Assembly: GCA_029964075.1 (NCBI GenBank)
Contig: CM057135.1
Span: forward strand, 15,092,863 to 15,156,862
From: Patiria pectinifera
Taxonomy: Eukaryota; Echinodermata; Asteroidea; Valvatida; Asterinidae
Reading direction: 5' to 3'
Length of the DNA stretch: 64,000 bases
Shown: in pieces, positions 1 to 10,399 of the stretch
Numbering within the stretch: the stretch's first letter is position 1
How the letters are laid out: each line of letters opens with the position of its first letter
Translations under genes and position numbers: made by a program
Notes under the pieces: generated by a model
What the model was told of the DNA's origin: nothing
The model's input: the letters and a program-made list of their open reading frames with translations, nothing else
Database searches by the model: none

Positions 1-185
1 TGGGGCTATGCCGCTCCACTACAAGTACGTGTGAATGCTATCTATAGTTAGCAATTAGTAAGTCCACTTCAGTGTTTCTTTTTGTTCGTACGTGGCTCTC
101 TGCATCAACTGCATCTGCATCACATGCCCAGACAACCCTGGTCCTGTCGTGGCTGGGCTAGATATGAACGCAGAGTCACAACTTT

Positions 186-293
186 TGGTGACTCGACTCG
201 ACTCAAGTCCCTAAGGGTAAATGACTCGACTCGAGTCACGGCGAGCAAACGACTCGAGTCCTCACCAGAAGACTCGACTCGACTCGAGCGAAG
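186..293. repeat. Degenerate GACTC pentamer repeat
   Basis: The stretch is built from GACTC and its palindromic form GACTCGAGTC. A second, weaker patch of the same motif lies at about 790-870, so the two patches may bracket one older element. No coding potential beyond repeat translation is seen. Confidence 0.6.
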
Positions 294-1133
294 ATGATTA
301 GGCTCGAGTCCCAAAAATAAAAGCAAAGCTTTGCGAAAAATAATTGCATTGACTACGGTGCAACATTTATGTTCATGCTGCTTTGCGAATACAGTTACAG
401 CGGCCGATTGTAATGTCCACGTGTCACAGACTCCCATACCACATCATTCTGGAAGGCACAAAATACTATCCACCGAGGAACCGGATATTAAACACATTTT
501 CCAATTTGTTGTTTCATCATTGGCTTTGGGCGATTTCTTATAAAGTTCTTGGATTCGAACGCTATCTTAATTTATGCCCTCCTTTTAAAAATTAAATCGA
601 AACATACCGACTTTTAAATAATCACAAACAGTTCTGTACAATGCAATTTGGTTTTGATAAAATCTAAACCCGAATACAAACCAGATAGCCTTTACAAGAT
701 CGAACTTTCACTTCTTGTTAACTGTTTATGATACAAGTGACTTTCTCTCTTGTCTTTGTTATGTAGTTTTCAAATTGACTTAAGGTAAACATTTGACTCC
801 ACCCGACTCCACTCAAATTAAACTGATGACTCAACTCACTTCTTTGCTTGACTCGACTCGAGTCACAAAAATTAGTGACTTGTTACAACTCTGATTCACA
901 CCAGTTTCTGTGCTATCAGGTGCCCGGGAAAGACCGTTGAACACAGTGGTTTAGTGAATGGGTTGCTTCTGATCTGCACAGTCAGGTTACAGTCAGTCCA
1001 ATCATTTCCAGCAGTCATTATGATCGTGCTGTTGATGCCCATGAGGTAATTACACTTCAAGTATTGTTCCATGTGGTTTGAAACATTCTTCCCAGAGAAA
1101 CCTGCCATCCATCGGGATAACAATGTGTAGATT

Positions 1134-1700
1134 CCTTGGTATCAAATTTATGGGATTTATATTGCCACCACAATATCCAAGATGGCTGCTATCCATTGGG
1201 AGTACTCTGTCAACAATGATTTACTTGGATTCCTTGGTATCAAAAACATAGGGTTTGCTGCCAAAAGGGAATTCATATGACAATCAGGTCCGAAGTTATT
1301 ATACAAATAAGGTACTAAATGGCAGCCATTTTGAAATATCCAAGATGGCCGCCATCCATTCGGAGTACCCCATCAACAATGATTTACATGGGTGCCTTGC
1401 TATCAAAAACATAGGGTTTGCCATCAAAATGGACTTCATATGACAATCAGGTCCGAAGTTATGATACAAATTAGGTACTAAATGGCGGCCATTTTGAAAT
1501 ATCCAAGATGGCTGCCATCCATTGGGAGTACCCCGTCAACAATTATTTATTTGGGTTCCTTGGTATCAAACACATATGGTTTGCCACCAAAGTGGACTTC
1601 ATATGACAATCAGGTCCGAAGTTATGATACACATTAATTCCGAATTGGCGGCCATTTTGAAATCCAAGATGGCCGCCACGTGGTTGATTAAACAAAATGT
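1134..1700. repeat. 163-bp tandem repeat, about three copies
   Basis: The phrase CCTTGGTATCAAA and its derivatives start at 1134, 1232, 1395 and 1558, giving one partial unit and then two full periods of 163 bp. Each unit carries the pair CAAGATGG and GGCGGCCATTTTGAAA. The short ORFs here are repeat translations. Type of satellite unknown. Confidence 0.8.
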
Positions 1701-1884
1701 TACCAATGGATTTCTGGCTAAGGAAGGTAAACTCTATCCAAATATGACAAAAATTCCTTCTTTAGCAAAAAAAAAATGCAAAAGTACATAACAGCCTATA
1801 CTAAGTCATGATTGCTGTTGTATCGGAAAAAATACAAATACTAAAAAAGTTGAAAGTTATTTACCAAAAAAATTGTTATGTGCT

Positions 1885-3914
1885 TTGCAACCATTGATCT
1901 CCATATACACAGACTGGATAGGACATCGCGCCGTGTTTGTGCACGAATGCGCGGCCGAACAATGGCGGTGCGTTTACTGTCAGACGGGTAAACGCACATC
2001 GTGCTTTCACTTTGTTTACTTTGGAAAATGGATTATTGAGTGAAATTTTTCTTAGACGGGGGTTCAAGCGTTCCTCCAAAACAATCTTTAAAAAAAAATA
2101 ATAACTGAAAAAATAATAACTGAACGAATCCCTCCAAACAGCTTTCTTATTATGCATTTTCGAAATTCAAGAACCCCCCCCCTTCCATTTCCCTTATTTT
2201 TTTTTTAATCCCTCCTCCTCCCAAAAATGATCGTAAGTAAATTGCCATTTCATTTTTGGTACATTGGTCATTAGAGCACACTGAATTACTCCATCAACGA
2301 AATGAATAATTGTTTTAATAATATGCTAAAATAACATCACATTTTTTTAAACTGAACACTCACACGAGAAATTGTATGGAGATTCATTCAAATAATTGAT
2401 ATATTTATTAAAAAACCTGAACATACATCAATTACAATCTTAAAGGTAAACAAACCTTAATTTTACAAAATAATCAGTAAAAACTTCTTCCCGTTCCCAG
2501 GGAATGATCAGGGAATGACATCGTTCACCTCTTGTGATATTGTGTGAAAGGAGATGAATCACAAACCAAAATACTACTATACTAATTTTGTCAAAGAATA
2601 ATTCAAGCTACGCACGGTCTTGTTTATAATTAAATGTTTAGCTATACTTCTGAAAATAAATATAATTACTTGTAAGTGTAATGGGGATCGTTTTTGTGAG
2701 CGAATATGACCGTGTATATGGCTATAGCTAGTAATCTTATATAACGGCGTACACAACATAATTTCAAACCGTAAAAGTACTCATTGCTTTCTTCACCATT
2801 TCAAACTGTCAATAATGTGACAGTCATCTTGGGAGCTAATAAAAAATACTTGCGTTGAAGTCCACTTCTTTCCAAAACCAAAATCAATCAATGTTAACAG
2901 TTCGCCCAATATCGTAAAAGTTGATCAAGTCAAACGCTCAGATGCCTATCACAACGCGTGGTCCATTCATTGGATGATATAGTCGATTCCATCCTTCCGT
3001 GAAGATCTCCATTTTCGTCCGGCTCGGTCCTGCAGCTGGTGGTTTTTGCTATTATGGCTTTGTTGAAGTTCTTTGTTTGATATGAAGGTCAATCGGCCAG
3101 TTGTGCAGTAAGTTAGCATAAACCATCTCCTCGGTTTCTCTTTATAAAGAAAAATAATAGAAACTTTTCGGTAGGTGTTAAGCCAAGGTAGCTCTACTGA
3201 GTGGAGCGCTGGAACTTCGGTACCCTCCGTACAAGCTTGTACGGAGGGTATCGAAGTTCCAGCGCTCCATTGAGTAGAGCTAAAGCCAAGGCAGACATTA
3301 TTCAATCAAATTTTGCATATAAAAGTTATATAGGTTATTCGAATAAACTATTTTAAACAAGTCAACTTTTGTTCATTGCCATTGCCGGGTCAGTCAGGCA
3401 CGTTTAAGCCTATGTCTTAAAAAAAACATGGACGGCGACCAGCATGACAGGTCTAGATCGCATGTAATTTTAACAGAATATCTCGCTAGCTACCACACAG
3501 GCCTCCATCCCCTCAAACTCAGAGCGACAACATTAACGATATTATAATTTGCTATGTTCATATATGCCATGTTGTTTAGGCATTGTTAAAAGAACAACTT
3601 ACTTGCGAATAGTTGTCCTATTCTTCAACGCTCCTTACTTCCCGACTCCAGCAATCTAATGCTGCGCACACCTTCAAGTTAACTATACTCCTCGTCGATT
3701 TGGATCAATTAAGATCTCTGTTTCTTTTATTCTTTCAAAAATGACAAAGAAACCGAAGAAAACCCAACTTCATTTTTTAATCCTCCGTTCGAAAGTGTAC
3801 ACAACTCGAATGCGAAATTGTGTTCTTTACCCTTTTCAAAAAAACGCGCGCGCGGACGCACGTTCGTACGCGATGTCCTATCCAGTCTGTATATATGGAG
3901 ATCAATGTTTGCAA
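1885..3914. mobile_element. Unclassified 2-kb element with 46-bp terminal inverted repeats
   Basis: Positions 1885-1930 and 3869-3914 are inverted copies of each other, matching at 44 of 46 bases by eye, with TTGCAA at both outer ends. Such long matching inverted repeats 2 kb apart indicate a DNA transposon or MITE-like element. The interior holds no recognisable transposase. A small fold-back insertion (3189-3282) lies within it. Superfamily not assigned. Confidence 0.55.
3189..3282. mobile_element. 94-bp fold-back insertion with 9-bp target duplication
   Basis: The segment is a near-perfect palindrome centred at 3235/3236 on AAGCTT, with three mismatched pairs out of 47. It is flanked by the direct repeat AAGCCAAGG (3180-3188 and 3283-3291). 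The arms begin TAGCTCTACT and contain GGAGCGCTGG, which resembles the 5' half and A-box of a tRNA or tRNA-derived SINE head. It is therefore best read as a fold-back SINE-derived insertion. Confidence 0.65.
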
Positions 3915-4464
3915 CTGCTTATATCCTTCCTCAAAAACCTAGTCGACATGCATTTGTGTGAAAGCGCCCTCCGGGGTTGAAATTGTAAAAGGTTGTTGTG
4001 TGGAACGTGAGTCTTGTAACTGCAAAATTGTGTCGTTTTCTTCCGATTATTGTGAGTACTTTTCATACAATTTACGGGAAATATACCACACCAGTTAAGG
4101 GTGAATATTTATGTTTACCTTTCGATGGTGCAGACAACTTGTTTGGATTGCTGGATTTCTCGTAGTGTCTCAATTCTTCTTTTAGGATCTGAAAAAAATA
4201 ATTTAAACAGTTAAAAGTTTAAAACTTTGTTACGTACTGTAAAGCTCCCTCACATACTTTTTTTTTTAAAAGTCTAGTAAAAAACATAGCTTATAGTTTA
4301 CCTTTTCAGTGGGGGTTGCTTGATTAAAACAAGTGTAGATATTACTGCTCTGTATTTTTACTGCAGTCGTTGATGCTGATAGGCTGATGAACGTCTATCT
4401 GCTAGGTAGAATGACTGCTGAATGGCAGGGCTGTTCATTCGTCTACTTATATAACCCAAACAAT

Positions 4465-4654
4465 GATTTGTCATGATTATCACGGTGTTTCATAAGTGGT
4501 TGCAATTTTGGAAATCTCTAGAAAATTCCAATTGGAGACTATAACACATTGCACAATTGTGTGTTGTGGAAAACACCCATTGCACAATTGTGTTGTGTAA
4601 AACCCCAGTTCAAGTAAACTGTTTGATTTGTCATGATTATCACGGTGTTTCATA
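4465..4654. repeat. Direct repeat, 160-bp period, two copies
   Basis: An identical 30-bp phrase beginning GATTTGTCATGATTATCACG starts at 4465 and again at 4625. The intervening bases are related and rich in short palindromes of the type CACAATTGTG. Confidence 0.6.
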
Positions 4655-4962
4655 GTTACAATGACGTAGGTTATTTTCGGAAATTTGAGAATATTACACA
4701 ATGCACAATAATGTGTGTACTTAATGGAAAATTCCCATTTCAAGTATGATAGATTTTGACCGGCAAGGCCGCTCAAAATCTATTTATATGCATTCTCATG
4801 CACTCTCGAATAGTGTCAACTCACTTGCAATGTACTTGTACTTGTTTGTCCCTCTTTATTCCCGAGTCTAATTCTGAGGTCAGTGAATAAACATTTTGGT
4901 TTTATTCAAAAAAAAAATATTATCTAGTCCATATTTGAAGAGATAATATCTCTATATATTAA

Positions 4963-5178
4963 ATGGAGACCAACTCAAGGCCATCAGCTAAAGGCTATTC
5001 GCGGTGGGTTAAAGCTGCATTGAAGAGTTACGTTGATCAAAATAATATAGAGATCGATGAACGAGAAAATTATACTCGTCGAGACTATATTCAAGCCATA
5101 AGGGCTGAAGAGAGTAAATTTAAAAACTTGAGGAAAAAGACACTACATGAGCTCAAACAGATTGTAAAAAGACTTTGA
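4963..5178 (+). CDS. Small charged protein at the left edge of the outer virus-like element
   Basis: This is an intact 71-codon ORF with an ATG, rich in Lys, Arg and Glu, and predicted to be mostly helical. I do not recognise its family. It lies 350 bp upstream of the TFIIB-like relic on the same strand, and an AATAAA-like signal follows at about 5231, so it is plausibly a real gene of the outer element. The palindrome GAGATAATATCTC precedes the start. A nucleic-acid-binding role would fit the charge but is only a guess. Confidence 0.45.
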   Translation: METNSRPSAKGYSRWVKAALKSYVDQNNIEIDERENYTRRDYIQAIRAEESKFKNLRKKTLHELKQIVKRL

Positions 5179-5531
5179 TATTGTTGTTTTAAAGTTTATC
5201 ATTGTTTGTAAATCTTAGTAAAATTTGTATAAATAAATGGTTGTAAATATAATTTGTTTCTTCAAGGTTTTTTTGGTTTGTGTCAGAGTATTTTTTATTC
5301 CATAGAGGGCGCCATTTATGGGTGTGAGGGATATCAATTATAAACAGAGGGCGGTTTTTAATTTTTATGGTAAGGAGTTAATGTACCGATAAAAACAAAG
5401 GGCGCTATTTATAGGCGCTAAGGGATCTGATATCAATAAAGATAGGTGCTGTTCAATAAAAAAAAAACAGAGGGCGATATTTCAATCTTTATTTAAACAT
5501 GCAATCATTTTTATTTAAGTTTATTAAATAG

Positions 5532-5985
5532 ATGGAATACTTTGCGACGCCGCAACTTGGGGATAAGTGCGATCATCATATAATCATCGAGAATGGTTTT
5601 TTAATTTGTGAAACGTGCGGCGAAATAGTTTCACGTTACTTTGATTTTTCGGTGGAAAATGCGCAAGAAGATCGTATCAATTGGTCAATTTTCAAAAGAA
5701 ATAAAAGAAAAACTGTGGAGAAACTTATTTTTTCTGTGTGTCCATAGCAAGACTCAGACGATGTCCAAGAAATAATAAATATAACAAGCTCGTTAATTAC
5801 AAAACATTGAGGGGAAACAGATGTGTTAAACGGTCGTTAATAGCATCGTGTTACCATCACGTCGTTGGATTAGACAAAGAACGAGTTAGAAATTAATTTA
5901 AGTGACTCAAAATCAATTTAATAAAGCACTAAAAAGATACGATGACCACTACAATAAAAGTGGGGCCGAGGGTGACGCCCTAAGA
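5532..5985 (+). pseudogene. TFIIB-like transcription factor, broken
   Basis: The first 71 codons contain a zinc-ribbon pattern: Cys-x2-His at residues 13-16 (CDHH) and then CETCG about ten residues later. This matches the N-terminal ribbon of TFIIB-family initiation factors. Past the stop at 5745-5747, other frames continue with peptides resembling the first cyclin fold, including LRGNRCVKRSLIASCYHH near 5805-5860 and NQFNKALKRYDDHYN near 5915-5955. The gene is thus split by several frameshifts and truncated. TFIIB-like proteins are known from large DNA viruses, where they help direct viral transcription. Its place in the compact outer element supports a viral factor rather than a host gene fragment. 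The zinc ribbon is clear; the cyclin part is inferred from fragments. Confidence 0.55.
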
Positions 5986-6031
5986 GTTGAAATAGAGGTA
6001 TAACTCGGCGGATCGCTTTCATAATGTTTAT

Positions 6032-6682
6032 TTACCGAGAATCCGAACTTGTAAGTTTTTCGATGAGAGATTTTTTTTCTTTTGCCAGCCGTTCGTCTAC
6101 CCGTTTTTTAACTTCTTTTTCAAAGTCTGTATCATTTTTAATTTTTTGAAGCTTTGTGCTGGTCTTTGTTCTAATTTTTTGCTCAAGCTCGTTAAATTTT
6201 GCGAGCTCTCTCGTAATCAATCTAAACTCTTCGTGCGATATATCTCCGTCGTTGATGGCTTGAGACACGTATTCTTCAATCGTGTTAAGTTTGGAGTCTG
6301 CTTATATTTTAATCTGGTCGTGCTTTTTCAGCTCGGTGGATAATCGCCTAGACGCGATTCTAAGCAGAATATCTACACCAAAAGCGCCTATAAACGTTCC
6401 TTCTAGCACCAATCCAGCGAAGGCTGATATAACACCCAAGAGAGCGGGAATACTGACAGCCCCCGCTATAGCTCCCAATCCTTCTAATCCTATCTCTACG
6501 TAAATAATAGTGTCGATAACTCTCTTTATTTTTTTATAAGTGCGCTCTCGGTGGTCTCTCTCTTTCAAGATTAAAGATCGAATCTCTTCAATCTTTTTAA
6601 GTCTCTATACTTTTGTTTCTTCATTACTATTTAATCGGAGTACATCTCCAGAAATATCGGGGTATAATACATTATTACTCAT
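6032..6682 (-). pseudogene. Membrane protein with C-terminal helical region, two in-frame stops
   Basis: From an ATG at 6682 one reading frame runs to 6032 and is interrupted only by in-frame stops at about 6609 (TAG) and 6300 (TAA). Removing neither, one still sees a single gene of about 216 codons: a charged N-terminal helix, a glycine/alanine-rich hydrophobic stretch of about 45 residues around IGLEGLGAIAGAVSIPALLG, and a charged helical C-terminus starting SQAINDGDISHEEF. I recall relatives as uncharacterised proteins in cnidarian and other marine genomes. It probably sits in a membrane; function is unknown. Confidence 0.6.
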
Positions 6683-6707
6683 GTTTTAATATAACAAGAT
6701 TTTAAAA

Positions 6708-7675
6708 TTAAAAGATTTCCAACTCTATCATTATACTAACACCCTTGTTGTTGATGATCTGTCCTTTTTCACCTATGATTGAAAATGTCAGTTTGTCGAT
6801 TATACCGTTTTTAAGTTTTTTGAAATCCTCGACTCTATCAGGCTCGAAAAACTTCTCTGTTTAAACGCAATTTGAGTTTCACGTCGGTTACCGACAACGT
6901 CACCTTTTTAGATTCTATATTCGAAAACTTACCCCGGGTATAGAATTAAAAATGAAATTGAACCAATCGACGTCATACCACCCCGGTGGTATGGTGACCG
7001 AACCGGCGACTTCGGCACTAAATGACTCGGATAAATAAAATCTAAATCATCACCCGACTCGATAAGACTTCCCCGTATTGTCACACCAGCCTCTCTAATT
7101 GTTCTCATCCTAGGTTTGCTTATTATACCTTCGATATATTCTATCTTTTTACCTTCAAAGACTTGATGGTATCTTTCATATAAATTTCTTAATAAAAATA
7201 TAAGCGTATTGCGTTCTACACTGTGTAAGGCTTCTCGTTTTTTGTTGTACACAACTTCATGTGCGTCACTTATTTGATTTGTTTTTTTCCTGGATCGATT
7301 CTAAAGCAGAGTCTAGTCTATCTTCTTCGTACGCTTCTATAAGGTCGTTTATAACTCTATTGAAATAATTTTCGTCGTTAATTAAAAAGTCGTAGGGGTA
7401 CTCGGGTACCAATTGCGCGATAAAATCTCTATCCGTTCTTATTACCATATCTGGGTCGAGTTCACTGAGTCTTATAGAGTCATCACGTCTTTTAGCTGGT
7501 TGTCCGTCTATTTGCATATACCAATCAATCTCCGTGGCGCTGGAAATATTAAAATAAAATATCCGGGGTAAAACAACACCATTTTTATGCGTACAGATTT
7601 TTGACCGTTTAGATTATCTACGACGTCTTCTAATTTAAACGTCTGCTCATTTTGAAACAAGGGAAACGAATGCAT
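6708..7675 (-). pseudogene. Uncharacterised protein of the outer element, several frameshifts
   Basis: Coding peptides follow one another on the minus strand: an ATG at 7675 (MHSFPLFQNEQTF), then from 7540 a second frame (EIDWYMQIDGQPAKRRDD), then after an A-run near 7280 a third frame (HEVVYNKKREALHSVERN), and then pieces ending at a stop at 6708-6710 (KGVSIMIELEIF). The order and spacing indicate one former gene of about 320 codons with at least four frame changes. No catalytic motif is recognised. It is divergent from the gene starting at 7717, leaving only 41 bp for a shared promoter. Confidence 0.55.
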
Positions 7676-7716
7676 TTATTTTAAAGTCTTTGTATATTAA
7701 AACTGAAACTAAAATA
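7676..7716. promoter_or_regulatory. Divergent intergenic promoter region of the outer element
   Basis: Two divergent start codons, at 7675 on the minus strand and 7717 on the plus strand, are separated by 41 AT-rich bases containing TATATTAAAA. So short a gap implies a compact bidirectional promoter of viral style. No known factor site is recognised. Confidence 0.35.
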
Positions 7717-8896
7717 ATGAGTGATTTTGAGTCGTTAAAAAAAGCAGATACAATCGATAGCTGATCAGGTAACGAGACAAGTAAATCAAAATGTAGCTAT
7801 AACGACAAGCTACTACCCCAGCGCATGTACTAGACAGTCCGTATCTCACGGGCGAACTCGAGATTACGGTCAACGCATCTAACACGTTTTTAACCTCGTT
7901 CCCCGACTCAATCTCAGACTATAAAATATTTCGCCTCAATACCAACGATGCTTTACTTCGTTGGAAAATAGACCCCATGTCTTTTTATCAGAATCAGTTA
8001 AACTTTGCAATCTATTGCGCTACAACGGGCTGTACTTCACGGTTAGAAAGATATTAAACGACATGGCCATAGCAATACCGGGGGGAAGACTCGTTTGACG
8101 AAAGATCAAAAGACTTATGGCTTAGGTCGGCTTTTTCTTTGGAACGAAAAAACAAAATCGTTTGTACTCTTAATAAAAACACGGCCACACTCGATTTTTA
8201 TCAACCCCGCGGGTGATAAAAATTGGGGTTTAGACGATCCAAAAAAACACGATGCTTATTTTAAGCATTGGAAGGGCTATGTCGAACAAGACGACATCGT
8301 CAAAATGGCTTGGTTAGATTTTATACCCGCCAAGAGTTCGTTTACCTCCGTGAGAATCATAAAGATCAACGAATCGATCAGATCTTACGTGTACGCTTTA
8401 CTCGGTGCGCAGGCTCAAACAAAAACGAGCGTATTAACACCGGGCACTGGATGAGACGCTCAGAGACAATTTAACGTCATCGTTGAAGATATCATCAATG
8501 CAGTAGACGACAAGGAAACGAGTATCAATCAATTTCAAGACTCTTTGCAGTATGCCAGAACGCCTTTAAATTTTGTCGTGAAACCGGGCTTGTATTTAAT
8601 TCCATCGGATATGAACTTGAGGTTTGGAACGCACGACGGCTATAATAACAATCTTCACATAGCTACCCAAAGTATGAAAACTGGTTTGGTGCCAGATTTA
8701 AACTCACAACCTCAACCGGACGACTCTTTTGATGACACCGATGACGTCGCGCCACCAACACCTGCCATTAACACCTACAGCTTTAACCCCAGAACCCACG
8801 AAACTTCAAACTCACCAAGACAAAAAATTATCGTTGACGGTCGGAATGTTGGCTATCGTTGATATGGAAATTTTAGCTTACGAGGCAACGCGATAA
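7717..8896 (+). pseudogene. Probable structural protein of the outer element, broken
   Basis: An ATG at 7717 opens MSDFESLKKADTIDS and then hits TGA. Other frames continue with VLDSPYLTGELEITVNAS near 7830-7870 and RLNTNDALLRWKIDPMSF near 7940-7990. A long C-terminal section from about 8215 to 8862 is interrupted only by TGA at 8452-8454 and includes SIRSYVYALLGAQAQTKTS and LQYARTPLNFVVKPGLYLIP. A last frame change gives an end near 8896. I recall this protein family as abundant and uncharacterised in corals, brachiopods and hemichordates. It is the largest protein after the coiled-coil one and a capsid or other structural role is plausible, but that is inference only. Confidence 0.5.
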
Positions 8897-8914
8897 GTCA
8901 CACTCTAATCATAC

Positions 8915-8959
8915 AAAAAATAAGCCTTACCAACCTTGTGCTGGTAAGGCTTATTTTTT
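8915..8959. terminator. Perfect 18-bp hairpin between convergent genes
   Basis: Bases 8915-8932 (AAAAAATAAGCCTTACCA) pair perfectly with 8942-8959 around a 9-nt loop. An A-run on one side and a T-run on the other make it symmetric for both strands. It lies between the convergent genes ending at about 8896 (+) and 8951 (-), and the minus-strand stop codon is inside the stem. Placement and symmetry suggest a bidirectional 3'-end or termination signal. Confidence 0.6.
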
Positions 8960-9766
8960 TTTTAACTTGATTACAACTATAACTACCATCGTTTTTGCAG
9001 GTACGCAAACACCAAGGCTCCCACACCCAAAAACCAAGAAAAACAAAGCCCACACGTGTTCGGTCAACCGCGATACAGACTTACTCAGCGCATAAAATAT
9101 CCAACTTAGTACGCTGCATATGATACCTGGAAGAGCACCCAACGTGGTCGCTCCGAGTTTTTGAAGAGCAGATGCAAAATTAGCGAGTTGTTTTGAAATC
9201 CACTCTTTGATACAACCTTTTGGTGGATTAGGTGTTGGTGTTGGTGTTGGCGATGGTGTGGTTGGGGCACCCGCACCTCTCACGGTAGCGACGATGCTAC
9301 TCACTATCGTGCTGATGGCTAAACTAAAAGCGGCTAAAATACTCACTATGGTCACACCTTGTTCTCTAAACAGAGTTCTAATCTTTTCCGCCAGAGTCGT
9401 GTCGCCGCTTAATATTTTATTAATCGTTTCTTTGATTCTAGCGATCTGACTTTTGATCCCTCGTTCGTTGGCTTTTGTGGCTTCTAATCTGGCGGATCTT
9501 TCAACGTTCAAGTCGCTCAATTTATCGTTCAACTCTCGTCGACCCTCTTCGCTGTGAGATTCGTCGAGTTCTTGTCTCTTGGCTGCAATCTCTCGGTCCA
9601 GTGCAGAGAGACGCGCTAAATTAAGTTCAAGGTTACCTCTCAACGTCTGAAGACTTTTGTCTAAAAAGTAATTCTGTAATTCAATCCTTCTGTTTGAGCG
9701 CCGGTGTCGCATTGTAAATCGTCTATAATCTCGGTTACTTCGGAATGAGAAACAGCCCAATGCCAT
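8951..9766 (-). CDS. Coiled-coil and multi-membrane-span protein of the outer element
   Basis: This is the one long intact gene of the outer element: 271 codons from an ATG at 9766. Residues about 28-125 form a highly charged coiled coil. A conserved-looking segment TTLAEKIRTLFREQGVTIVS leads into a hydrophobic span at about 138-162. A Pro/Thr-rich spacer (TPSPTPTPTPNPP) follows, then an amphipathic segment and two further hydrophobic stretches at about 205-230 and 240-258. The C-terminus is basic. I recall relatives, always of unknown function, in many marine invertebrate genomes. The architecture fits a membrane-anchored virion or fusion/tail-like component, but nothing in the sequence proves that. 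It converges on the gene to its left, with a hairpin between them. Confidence 0.65.
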   Translation of the reverse strand: MALGCFSFRSNRDYRRFTMRHRRSNRRIELQNYFLDKSLQTLRGNLELNLARLSALDREIAAKRQELDESHSEEGRRELNDKLSDLNVERSARLEATKANERGIKSQIARIKETINKILSGDTTLAEKIRTLFREQGVTIVSILAAFSLAISTIVSSIVATVRGAGAPTTPSPTPTPTPNPPKGCIKEWISKQLANFASALQKLGATTLGALPGIICSVLSWIFYALSKSVSRLTEHVWALFFLVFGCGSLGVCVPAKTMVVIVVIKLKKK

Positions 9767-9989
9767 CTTTGATAAGACTTTATAATGCGAAGTAATATCT
9801 ATCTCTATTGAGTAGCAACAGCTTTTTAATTGACAAGTGTCAGTCTCTTGTATCTCACTGTAAAACTCCTACATTTTTAATGAATATTTCATATTCCAAC
9901 TCTTTTAATTTTTCACTTTATATTTACGGGTTATTACACAACTGACTCTTTAAATTGAATTTTATCAAAGAAGTTTATAATTTTAGCTG

Positions 9990-10197
9990 AAGGGATGATT
10001 ATGTATTTTTCCCCCTTAAATGTAATATTGAATATATTATATAAATTGTTATGTGTCAAAGTTTCGTGTTTCTTATTTGTATGTAAGCATTGTCTTTTAA
10101 CAATATTTGTAAATCATGTAAAACATTGTGCAATTCGGCCGCGAGGCTGCGATATGATGTTTTTAAATAAACCATTTAATAATAATAATAATAATCG
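9990..10197 (+). mobile_element. 3' end of a non-LTR retrotransposon with (AAT)n tail
   Basis: The sequence has the look of a LINE 3' untranslated region: GC-richer motif GCAATTCGGCCGCGAGGCTG, then AATAAACC, then a short ATAAT microsatellite tail at 10178-10197. The 5' boundary is uncertain and could lie anywhere from about 9790. It separates the intact coiled-coil gene from the remains of the gene hit by the Polinton. Confidence 0.55.
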
Positions 10198-10333
10198 GTG
10201 ACTCTGGGTAGTTCTGTCATGGGGATACTCTCAGGTTGTATCGATCGCAGTTGTTGATTTTGATCGTCACTGAGTGTCTTACGTTCGTAATGCGTAAAGC
10301 CTAAATCCTTTCTAATAAAATCTCTACCGTTTA
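10198..10333 (-). pseudogene. 3' part of the outer-element gene split by the Polinton
   Basis: The minus strand encodes an open stretch (INGRDFIRKDLGFTHYERK, then SDDQNQQLRSIQPESIP) that ends abruptly at the LINE tail. Its upstream side ends exactly at the Polinton target duplication. The other part lies at 25718-26057, in the same strand orientation and in a compatible frame across the duplicated TACCCA. See that entry for the remainder. Confidence 0.7.
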
Positions 10334-10399
10334 TACCCAAGTAGTAGGTGTGGCGTAAATCATGCCCCGTTTTGTGTGGTGGAGGTGGAGGGAATGAAT

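Noticed and set aside
120-437. 105-codon minus ORF over the GACTC repeats
   Set aside because: Its middle is a repeat translation (Ser/Arg/Glu-rich) and its ends are unlike any protein I know.
9207-9449. Plus-strand ORF with Gly/Val repeats
   Set aside because: It is the antisense shadow of the Pro/Thr-rich spacer of the intact minus-strand coiled-coil gene.
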